A DNA stretch of 11,400 nucleotides from Thermoplasmata archaeon. Its GTDB lineage: Archaea > Thermoplasmatota > Thermoplasmata > Halarchaeoplasmatales > Halarchaeoplasmataceae. The stretch spans positions 1 to 11,400 of the forward strand of contig JAFDTZ010000067.1 in assembly GCA_019594305.1 (NCBI GenBank), written 5' to 3'. Positions 5,505 through 11,400 of this stretch are shown here, in pieces; within the stretch, counting starts at the first letter, position 1; each line of letters starts with the position of its first letter. Under the pieces are notes generated by a model, which searched no databases, was not told the origin of the DNA, and saw only the letters and a list, made by a program, of their open reading frames with translations. A program made the translations under genes and the position numbers.

Positions 5505-6853
5505 AAAAACTGTTCGGCACCAACGGTGTAAGAGGTGTTGTCAACGAGGATATGAACATCGATTTTGCCCTTAGATTATCCAAAGCCATAGGAACTTGGC
5601 TTGGAGAAGGAACCGTGGCGATAGGTACGGATACTAGGTTATCCAATCACATGCTGAAGAGTAGCGTAGCATCGGGACTGATGGCATGCGGATGTGACGT
5701 GATCGACATAGGCGAAGTGCCTACACCCGCATTACAGATGTACACCAGGGAGAAGGCAGATCTGGGTATCGGGATAACCGCATCACATAACCCGCCGCGA
5801 TTCAACGGCATCAAGTGTGTGGACGGGGATGGTACTGAATTGGTCAGATGGAAGGAAGAGGAGATCGAAAAAATATATTTCACGCTTGAATTCAAAACTG
5901 TGGATTGGAAAAGCGTAGGTAGATTATCATCGGACGATGGTATAGAAAGTTATAATCAAGCAGTATTAGCCAATGTTGATAAGGATTTGATCAAGAAAGC
6001 GAAACTAAAGGTGGTCGTGGACTGCGCCAACGGTGTGGGCACCTATAGCACCCCGGCGATACTAAGGGAACTCGGATGTAGAGTGATCACATTGAACGCA
6101 CAACCGGACGGTACATTCCCTGGCCACGAAAGTGAACCCACGGAAAGGAACTTACGTGACCTAATATCCATGGTCAAGGAAACAGATGCAGACCTTGGGA
6201 TAGCTAACGACGGAGATGCGGATAGGGCGATATTCATCGACGAAAACGGAAGATTCCTACACGGGGATAGGACACTTACATTGGTCGCAAAAAACGAGGT
6301 GGAGAAACATGGCGGAGGTACCGTGGTCACACCCGTCAGCTCTTCCAGCAGTGTTAAAGACGTAGTAGAAGAAGAGGGTGGGGAACTAGTATATACCGCT
6401 GTTGGCTCACCCATAGTGGCAAGGGAGATGATAGAACGTAAGGCCATCTTCGGCGGTGAGGAGAACGGAGGACTGATATTCTCGGATCATCAATACTGCA
6501 GGGATGCTGCTATGACCGCAGCTAAAGTAGTCGAACTCGTAGCTGATAAAGGTTCCCTGTCTAGTCTTGTGGATTCATTACCTCAGTATTCCCTTGACAA
6601 GAGGGGATTGAAGTGCAGGAATGAGTTGAAAGAAAGGTTGATGGAAGAGTTAAAGTCCTTTTACAACGAATGCGATTACGACGATACCGACGGGTTGAAG
6701 ATATATTATGACGACGGTTGGGTGCTAATAAGACCTTCCGGCACGGAGCCTAAGGTGAGGATATACTCGGAGGCAAAGGATAAGAACAGAGCTGAAGCCC
6801 TTGGCGATAAGCATCTGGGGCAAGTAGAAAAGATACTATCGCGTTTAATTTAA
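5501..6853 (+). CDS. Phosphohexomutase (phosphoglucosamine/phosphomannomutase family)
   Basis: This alpha-D-phosphohexomutase shifts phosphate between C6 and C1 of hexose phosphates through a phosphoserine. All four active-site regions are present: the phosphoserine S95 in GITASHNPP (91-98), the Mg-binding loop DGDADR (237-242), the sugar-specificity loop GGEENGG (318-324), and the phosphate-binding RPSGTEP (411-417). The N-terminus KLFGTNGVRG and the 450-residue length fit the archaeal GlmM/ManB group. The GEENGG loop is common in archaeal members with glucosamine or mannose/glucose specificity, so the substrate is left open. The upstream gene overlaps by 4 bases and makes NDP-sugars, so the product probably feeds it, supporting glycan or glycolipid synthesis. 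The first ATG with a clear ribosome binding site was taken as the start. Confidence 0.92.
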   Translation: MKKLFGTNGVRGVVNEDMNIDFALRLSKAIGTWLGEGTVAIGTDTRLSNHMLKSSVASGLMACGCDVIDIGEVPTPALQMYTREKADLGIGITASHNPPRFNGIKCVDGDGTELVRWKEEEIEKIYFTLEFKTVDWKSVGRLSSDDGIESYNQAVLANVDKDLIKKAKLKVVVDCANGVGTYSTPAILRELGCRVITLNAQPDGTFPGHESEPTERNLRDLISMVKETDADLGIANDGDADRAIFIDENGRFLHGDRTLTLVAKNEVEKHGGGTVVTPVSSSSSVKDVVEEEGGELVYTAVGSPIVAREMIERKAIFGGEENGGLIFSDHQYCRDAAMTAAKVVELVADKGSLSSLVDSLPQYSLDKRGLKCRNELKERLMEELKSFYNECDYDDTDGLKIYYDDGWVLIRPSGTEPKVRIYSEAKDKNRAEALGDKHLGQVEKILSRLI

Positions 6854-6919
6854 GTCTGACGGACAAAAAGCTTAAATAGTCATAAGTCGCTATTATATGT
6901 GTCAGACAACGTGTCTGAC
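6854..6919. promoter_or_regulatory. Operator-like heptamer cluster flanking a promoter
   Basis: GTCTGAC occurs at 6854-6860, immediately after the mutase stop codon, and again at 6913-6919. Its complement GTCAGAC lies at 6901-6907. The last two form a perfect inverted repeat with 8-bp arms and a 3-bp centre (6901-6919). The TATA box at 6871-6878 lies between the lone copy and the pair, and the pair covers the predicted transcription start and early leader. The arrangement suggests a dimeric repressor with an auxiliary half-site, or alternatively an RNA hairpin in the leader. No T-run follows, so a terminator is unlikely. Confidence 0.55.
6871..6878 (+). promoter_or_regulatory. TATA box of the membrane-protein gene
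   Basis: CTTAAATA preceded by ACAAAAAG fits an archaeal BRE/TATA pair. Initiation is predicted near 6900-6905, which leaves a leader of about 35-40 bases to ATG 6940 containing the 19-bp inverted repeat. Confidence 0.6.
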
Positions 6920-6939
6920 CCTAATTGGACCGGGATAGG

Positions 6940-7806
6940 ATGCGCTTCAGAAGGAAAAAGAAAAAGGAAGATGAAATTGACCCCGTCACAAAACGGCTAT
7001 TAGACCAAGGGGTTATTCGAATTAACCCACCGGGGGGAGCAAAGCCTGATACCGTTGGCGATAAGATCAAGAGGTTCGGTACGGTAACATATGATTTTTG
7101 GAGCGGTGTGAAGTATATAATCGTACTATCTGCGTTACTATGGTGGCTGCCCCTATTCGGCCCCATGTTGGCCGGTTATGTAGGTGGTAGAAGAACAGGC
7201 GGACCCAAAAAAGGATTGTTCGCAGCCATAGTCGGATTGATAGTAGTTGCATCTGCATATTACATAATAAGCCACGCCTTATTACCTGCATCAGTATCGG
7301 GAACACTTATGGCACCGGCCTCCATTGTAGTGATGATATCGGAGATCGAGATAATCGCCCCCTATGCGAGTTTTATGGAACTATACTGGGGTTCGTTCTT
7401 CACATCGGTTTTAGGGGGCTTGCCCTACTCACCTAACAGCTACATACTAACGGCTATTTTCGCGTACATCGGAGGTGTGATAACCGTCGATAAAGAGAGG
7501 GAGATATTACGGGCAGAAAATAAAGAGAGCCCGAACATAATGATAAACGTGCCTTGGATGACCTCATATCAACCCGCTGCCGCAAGCGTATCTAGAGTCG
7601 CTCCGGAACAGCGCAGGGCAGCATTTCATTCGAAGCAAAGACTGCAGGACATGAGAAAAGTCAACGTAAGACGAAATAAAAAACCCAGGGAGTCTAAAGC
7701 TGTTGAAGAAACGAAACGAACTCCGAGCTTTTTTGAATCACAATTACCAAAAAGACCGGTAAAACATCATTCTTCACTTGACGGAGACGATTGGGAGATT
7801 CTTTAG
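6940..7806 (+). CDS. Membrane protein of unknown function, conserved-looking
   Basis: I do not recognise a named family. From ATG 6940 the 288-residue product has a strongly basic N-terminus (RRKKKK at 4-9) and a soluble stretch. A first membrane span lies at about 59-81 and ends in GYVGGRRTGGPKKG, a turn seen in small archaeal membrane proteins. A second span is near 94-115, and a hydrophobic segment around 119-145 may be a further span. The last span is about 167-183, followed by a basic, polar cytosolic-looking tail of roughly 100 residues (WMTSYQPAAASV, QRRAAFHSKQRLQDMR). TTG 6925 is an alternative start five codons earlier. No catalytic motif is visible. The gene stands alone behind an operator-like repeat, so it may be individually regulated. 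A T-rich run on the + strand (about 7860-7869) inside the neighbouring gene could end its transcript. Confidence 0.7.
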   Translation: MRFRRKKKKEDEIDPVTKRLLDQGVIRINPPGGAKPDTVGDKIKRFGTVTYDFWSGVKYIIVLSALLWWLPLFGPMLAGYVGGRRTGGPKKGLFAAIVGLIVVASAYYIISHALLPASVSGTLMAPASIVVMISEIEIIAPYASFMELYWGSFFTSVLGGLPYSPNSYILTAIFAYIGGVITVDKEREILRAENKESPNIMINVPWMTSYQPAAASVSRVAPEQRRAAFHSKQRLQDMRKVNVRRNKKPRESKAVEETKRTPSFFESQLPKRPVKHHSSLDGDDWEIL

Positions 7807-7839
7807 TTAGACGATTACGATCGACAAGTGCCCCTACCA

Positions 7840-8169
7840 TTATACACTACAATCACAGCCTTTTTTCTTCAATATCTCGTGCTGTTCTTCAATAGAATCT
7901 AGGTACTCATCCTGAACCCCCTCGCCCACGGCAAGAGATGAATCAAGTGAACTCTTATGATCATAGCCCCTTCTCGACATCTCTTCGACTAAATTATGAT
8001 GTCTGAGGAACAATGCCTTCAATTTCCTCTCCCACCTTTTAACCTCCGGGTGGTTACGATATCCCTGTTTATCCTCCGTGATTATGCACCATATAGCATG
8101 CAATTCGCGATGTTCGCCAAGCAGATGCTGTCTGCACAATTTTTCCGGCTCTATGTCCCATATCCTCAT
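7840..8169 (-). CDS. Pyrimidine-dimer DNA glycosylase-like protein (T4 endonuclease V family)
   Basis: The 109-residue protein begins MRIWDIEPEKLCRQHLLGEHREL. It lines up with the start of T4 endonuclease V, giving H15, R21 and E22 at the places of T4 H16, R22 and E23 (E23 is the catalytic glutamate). NHPEVKRWERKLKALFLRHHNLVEEMSRRGY (about 39-69) corresponds to the later helices. Members of this family cut pyrimidine dimers by glycosylase and lyase chemistry. The T4 nucleophile is the amino group of Thr2. Here residue 2 is Arg, which would normally prevent methionine removal, so activity is uncertain. The C-terminus carries an unusual CDC pair (C105, C107). The start ATG overlaps the stop of the upstream surface-protein gene, with a GGTG ribosome binding site at 8176-8179. 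Confidence 0.72.
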   Translation of the reverse strand: MRIWDIEPEKLCRQHLLGEHRELHAIWCIITEDKQGYRNHPEVKRWERKLKALFLRHHNLVEEMSRRGYDHKSSLDSSLAVGEGVQDEYLDSIEEQHEILKKKGCDCSV

Positions 8170-9965
8170 GAACTACACCACACCACATTCCAAACAACGG
8201 ATACATCGCCCTCTAGCTTGAGCCAGTACCCATTATTTGGTAGATATATTACATCACCGGCGTTATGGTATTCCAGCATATATTCCATACTATCATTGAA
8301 CAATCCAACGATAGTCACATTTTCGGGTAAATTTTCACCGTAAAAGGCGGTAGCTGAAGGCATGCCCACCATGTTCCAGCCTGGGTTAAGTACTATCTTG
8401 GTACGAGCAGGAGTTGTACCGGTCACCGTGAGATTCCCTGGTTCCATCATGTGTATCCAAAAGCCCATGCTGCGATTAATTTTATTAAAGTTATTGAAGA
8501 GGTTTGGTCTACCGTCTACGAAACTGAACCAACTCTGTGCCTCATAGACTATGAGTTTGTCGTACATTCCATCTACAGACTCCAGAACATCAGCGAGTTG
8601 GTGAGAAGGCGTCACTAATTCGAGGGAAACAAAATTCCAACCTGAGTTTAGATGTATGTATGTAGTTACGGTCTTTGTAGCATTTATAAGAGGTTCGGAG
8701 TCGAGCTGATGATACCCTCCCCCTTTGTCATCAAAGGGGTGGGGTATCTCCGTATCACCTACACCATCACCCGGATACCCGCCGTTGCTTCCGTCGTCTA
8801 TACCATGATAATCGCTCCAGTGATTTCCATCGCCCAACCCGTCTGTCCAAGTATTTTCTTTGGATGAATTGTCCGGCGAATAGACCTGACGGGTGTTATT
8901 GATAAAATTATTGTGATGCAGTGTGTTTTCCGTGGATGCGATAAATTTTACACCTTCGAAATTGCTCCCCATGGTATTACCTACTAGTATATTATCATTT
9001 GAATAAGCTAGTATCATTCCGGTCTCCAGGTCTGAAAAAATGCTGTTGTACACAACACTTTCGGTTACGTTTACCAGTACGATCTGACCAGTTATGCCAG
9101 TCATGTTTATACCGTTTATACTCCGAAGATAGTATAATACACCACCATCAACTGTATTGTTCTCAAGGAAGTGCGAATCGAAGAATGATAAAGAATCACC
9201 ATTAATACCTATACCTCTAGCCATATGATTGTGAGTGAGTGTAATAGATTGGGATTTGTATAGGAAAAGTCCGTGGCTTCCACCTGAAAAAAAACAGTCG
9301 TCGATAAATATTTCATTAGAGCGACTAACATAAACCGGATGGTATCCCGGATCTGTTATAATACACCCGTCGATAATGATATCACACGATTCCGATAATC
9401 TTATACCATTCTGTAAGGGTGCGTTCACTGTCACGTTAAAAATTGATATATCCTCGGAGTGCCATATTAGTATTCCATCTTCGGAGTTTGAAATGGTCAC
9501 ATCTTGAACGTGTCCGCCTAATACATTATAGAGAACGATTGCTTTATCCGAGTTGTTAACATGACAGTTTTCAACATGCACATTATCGCCCTGAACTTTG
9601 ACTCCGATACCAGCGTTGATGACTGAAAGGTTATTGAATATTACTCCGTCTGCAACTATGTTAACAGCGATATCATCATCGGAACCATCTATTATGACAC
9701 CGGTGCTGTCCGTTCCTCTGATCACCAATTGTTTTTCCACCAATATATTTTCTTGATAAGTCCCCTGGTGTATGAGTATAGTATCACCATCGGTAGCATT
9801 CTCCAATGCCGAGTTAATGCACTCGTATTCCATCCCGTCTCCAACTTCGATTATAGCGGCATCGACATTTTCAGTGAGGTGAATTACCATGGTACCTGTA
9901 ACAAAGGCTAAGCAAATTGACAGCGTCAACATCCGATTACAGTTACTTTTTAGCAATTTATCCAT
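8166..9965 (-). CDS. Secreted NosD-like parallel beta-helix surface protein
   Basis: A signal peptide is visible (residues about 1-37: basic start, hydrophobic LTLSICLAFVTGTMVI, cut likely near VDAA). The region about 40-360 is a right-handed parallel beta-helix of PbH1 repeats with repeated G-I-x-L and N-x-I/V turns, as in NosD and carbohydrate-binding or -cleaving proteins. It closes with the NosD-type motif around NTWTDGLGDGNHWSDY, then DGVGDT and a DSEPL end (371-425). Residues about 430-599 hold two copies of a further module marked by LNSGWN and GFWIHM, then LNPGWN and GYWLKL. About 14 N-x-S/T sequons suit a glycosylated cell-surface or released protein. No C-terminal membrane anchor or sorting tail is visible. 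No catalytic residues can be assigned, so adhesion or polysaccharide binding is inference. The gene is nearly leaderless behind TTTATTAA (9984-9991) and overlaps the next gene by ATGA. Confidence 0.85.
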   Translation of the reverse strand: MDKLLKSNCNRMLTLSICLAFVTGTMVIHLTENVDAAIIEVGDGMEYECINSALENATDGDTILIHQGTYQENILVEKQLVIRGTDSTGVIIDGSDDDIAVNIVADGVIFNNLSVINAGIGVKVQGDNVHVENCHVNNSDKAIVLYNVLGGHVQDVTISNSEDGILIWHSEDISIFNVTVNAPLQNGIRLSESCDIIIDGCIITDPGYHPVYVSRSNEIFIDDCFFSGGSHGLFLYKSQSITLTHNHMARGIGINGDSLSFFDSHFLENNTVDGGVLYYLRSINGINMTGITGQIVLVNVTESVVYNSIFSDLETGMILAYSNDNILVGNTMGSNFEGVKFIASTENTLHHNNFINNTRQVYSPDNSSKENTWTDGLGDGNHWSDYHGIDDGSNGGYPGDGVGDTEIPHPFDDKGGGYHQLDSEPLINATKTVTTYIHLNSGWNFVSLELVTPSHQLADVLESVDGMYDKLIVYEAQSWFSFVDGRPNLFNNFNKINRSMGFWIHMMEPGNLTVTGTTPARTKIVLNPGWNMVGMPSATAFYGENLPENVTIVGLFNDSMEYMLEYHNAGDVIYLPNNGYWLKLEGDVSVVWNVVWCSS

Positions 9966-9983
9966 GGATGGATAAATGGCCCG

Positions 9984-9991
9984 TTAATAAA
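9984..9991 (-). promoter_or_regulatory. TATA box of the surface-protein operon
   Basis: On the - strand this reads TTTATTAA preceded by GAACG. Its centre is about 23 bases upstream of ATG 9965, predicting a leaderless or near-leaderless transcript. The same word precedes the PAS regulator. Confidence 0.5.
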
Positions 9992-10019
9992 CGTTCGGAT
10001 AGACCCTATACGCATACGA

Positions 10020-10030
10020 AATATTTTTAA
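10020..10030 (+). promoter_or_regulatory. TATA-like element upstream of aRF1
   Basis: The AT-only run from AATATT through TTTAA lies about 40 bases before ATG 10067 and would place the transcription start near 10050. It is back to back with the surface-protein promoter in a short divergent spacer. Confidence 0.4.
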
Positions 10031-10066
10031 CATCATTCATTGTGTGGAAGGTTGGAACTGGTCTAT

Positions 10067-11287
10067 ATGGATATGACTAAAAAACAAGAGTACAAGTTCA
10101 AAAAATCACTTGAAAAAATCAAGGAGCTCAAGGGTAGAGGAACGGAGCTTATCTCACTCTACATACCCCCCGACAAGCAGATATCGGACGTTGCGGCATA
10201 CCTTAGAGAGGAGATGTCACAGAGCTCCAACATCAAATCGAAGTCTACAAAGAAACACGTACAGGCCGCATTAAAGTCGATACTGGCAAAACTCAAATAT
10301 TTCAAGCAGCCCCCTTCCAACGGTGTCGTGTTCTTCGTTGGTCACATATCTACAGCGGGAGATCAGACGGATATGATTTCCGAATCACTTGAACCACCGC
10401 AGCCGGTTGAAACATTTCTTTATCGCTGTGATTCCGAGTTCTACATAGAACCCCTCCGTGCGATGATGGGAGAGAAAAAGATATACGGTCTCATAGTCGT
10501 TGACAGAAGTGAGGCGACCATAGGCATTCTCAACGGTAATCGGGTGGAGATGCTTAAGAACATACAGTCTTTGGTTCCCAGCAAACACTCCAAAGGAGGG
10601 CAATCCGCACAACGATTCGAACGGCTGATTGAGGAGGCCGCTCACAAGTACTTTAAAAAGGTAGGTGAAAAGGCAAATACACTACTTTTAAACGAGAACA
10701 TGGAGGGGCTTCTTATAGGCGGCCCGGGTAGAACTAAAGATGATTTTGCCGACGGAGGCTACCTTCATCATGAACTGGAAAAGAAGATAATCGAGCGATT
10801 CAACACGGGATATACCGATGAATACGGTCTTAAAGAACTTGTTAATATGGCCGAGGACACTCTCTCCGATCTGGAGGTGATGAAGGAGAAGAAATTGATG
10901 AATCGGTTGATGGAAGAGATAAAAAAGCCTACAGGAAGTCTTGCCACCTACGGTGAGGAGCACGTTAGAAAGGCCTTGATCATGGGTGCCGTAGATATAG
11001 TGTTGGTGTCCGATGGCATCGATAGAGTTAGAGCAGATGTAGAATGCCTGGAGTGCGGACATGAAGCTGAAAGAACTATAAAGTCGGTATCCGTACTTCC
11101 AAAATGCCCTGAGTGTGGTTCATCCATGGAAATAATAGAAAAAGTGGACTTGGTAGACGAGTTACACGAGCTAGCTAAATCAGTGGGATCTGAGGTAGAA
11201 CTGATATCGGACGAATCCGAAGAGGGCGAACTTCTACTCAATGCCTTCGGAGGTCTGGCAGCCATACTAAGGTTCCGTGTGGGGTAA
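10067..11287 (+). CDS. prf1: Archaeal peptide chain release factor 1 (aRF1)
   Basis: aRF1 recognises all three stop codons in the ribosomal A site and triggers peptide release. With ATG 10067 as residue 1 the protein has 406 residues, about the family length. Domain 1 shows the stop-codon-reading motifs NIKS (55-58, in SSNIKSKST) and YxCxxxF (119-125, YRCDSEF). Domain 2 carries the universal catalytic GGQ (177-179, in SKGGQSAQRFERL). Domain 3 contains two Cys pairs of a zinc-ribbon type (C327/C330 and C347/C350) and the conserved ending around ELLLNAFGGLAAILRF. ATG 10067 was preferred to in-frame TTG 10040, which lies upstream of the probable transcription start; ATG 10073 is also possible. 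argS follows after 4 bases, so the two translation genes probably form an operon. Confidence 0.95.
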   Translation: MDMTKKQEYKFKKSLEKIKELKGRGTELISLYIPPDKQISDVAAYLREEMSQSSNIKSKSTKKHVQAALKSILAKLKYFKQPPSNGVVFFVGHISTAGDQTDMISESLEPPQPVETFLYRCDSEFYIEPLRAMMGEKKIYGLIVVDRSEATIGILNGNRVEMLKNIQSLVPSKHSKGGQSAQRFERLIEEAAHKYFKKVGEKANTLLLNENMEGLLIGGPGRTKDDFADGGYLHHELEKKIIERFNTGYTDEYGLKELVNMAEDTLSDLEVMKEKKLMNRLMEEIKKPTGSLATYGEEHVRKALIMGAVDIVLVSDGIDRVRADVECLECGHEAERTIKSVSVLPKCPECGSSMEIIEKVDLVDELHELAKSVGSEVELISDESEEGELLLNAFGGLAAILRFRVG

Positions 11288-11291
11288 ATAG

Positions 11292-11400
11292 ATGTATGTA
11301 TTACTTGAATTTGAAAAGGAGATAAAAGATGAAGTTTCCAGGGTGCTCGATATAGATATACAACTTGAGATACCCGACGAAGAACGAGGTGATTATGCCC
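11292..11400 (+). CDS. argS: Arginyl-tRNA synthetase, N-terminal fragment (partial)
   Basis: The 36 visible codons begin MYVLLEFEKEIKDEVSRVLD and continue to IPDEERGDYA, where the window ends. The pattern of a short helix, then a proline-containing acidic segment, then GDYA is the beginning of the ArgRS additional N-terminal domain that contacts the tRNA elbow. In full-length relatives it is followed by the class I catalytic domain. The start is ATG 11292, 4 bases after the aRF1 stop, with GGGG at 11281-11284 as a possible ribosome binding site inside the aRF1 end. The catalytic HIGH and KMSKS-like motifs lie outside the window, so the call rests on the N-terminal pattern and the aRF1 neighbour. 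Confidence 0.75.
   Translation, partial: MYVLLEFEKEIKDEVSRVLDIDIQLEIPDEERGDYA

Noticed and set aside
6901..6919. Intrinsic terminator for the mutase gene
   Set aside because: The stem is good but no T-run follows, and it lies downstream of a new TATA box, so an operator or leader role fits better.
6925..6939. TTG 6925 as the membrane-protein start
   Set aside because: ATG 6940 is in frame five codons later; neither has a strong ribosome binding site, so this remains a possible but less favoured start.
8166..9965. Periodic repeats suggestive of a CRISPR or satellite array
   Set aside because: The periodicity is at the protein level (parallel beta-helix turns); no exact DNA repeats with regular spacers are present.
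10040..10066. TTG 10040 as the aRF1 start
   Set aside because: It would lie upstream of the transcription start predicted from the TATA element, and the extra residues do not resemble the family N-terminus.

Overview
The window looks like chromosomal DNA from a euryarchaeon, most likely in or near Thermoplasmatota, although this placement is inferred without a search. The firm evidence for an archaeon is an archaeal/eukaryal-type peptide chain release factor (aRF1) followed by argS. It is supported by TATA boxes 25-30 bp upstream of very short leaders (types CTTAAATA, TTTATTAA, CTTTATTA), a winged-helix/PAS one-component regulator, and a NosD-like surface protein with many N-glycosylation sequons. 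Base composition is moderate to AT-rich, and no tRNA, rRNA, CRISPR array or insertion sequence is visible.

Layout. (1) 1-707: the tail of an unidentified reading frame, then an isochorismatase-family cysteine hydrolase on the + strand. (2) 711-1700: a winged-helix/PAS/PAS regulator on the - strand, ending 3 bases from the hydrolase stop. (3) 1701-2642: an AT-rich accessory patch with a tiny antitoxin-like ORF, a frameshifted and truncated methyltransferase remnant and an orphan ribbon-helix-helix regulator, with several inverted repeats at promoters. (4) 2643-4481: a CoA-transferase fused to a GNAT acetyltransferase. (5) 4518-6853: a two-gene operon for sugar nucleotides, in which a hexose-1-phosphate nucleotidyltransferase overlaps a phosphohexomutase by ATGA. 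(6) 6940-7806: an unrecognised membrane protein whose promoter carries a perfect 19-bp inverted repeat. (7) 7840-9965, - strand: a secreted NosD-like parallel beta-helix protein translationally coupled (ATGA) to a small pyrimidine-dimer glycosylase-like protein. (8) 10067-11400: aRF1 and the start of argS.

How the genes work together. The mutase and nucleotidyltransferase plausibly supply activated sugars for glycans, which would fit the heavily sequon-decorated surface protein. The CoA-transferase with its fused acetyltransferase suggests acyl-CoA metabolism with built-in protein acetylation. aRF1 and argS form a translation pair. I found no convincing new multi-gene system. The most interesting items are the promoter inverted repeats, the decayed patch at 1860-2240, the duplicated C-terminal module of the surface protein, and its coupling to a DNA-repair-like gene.
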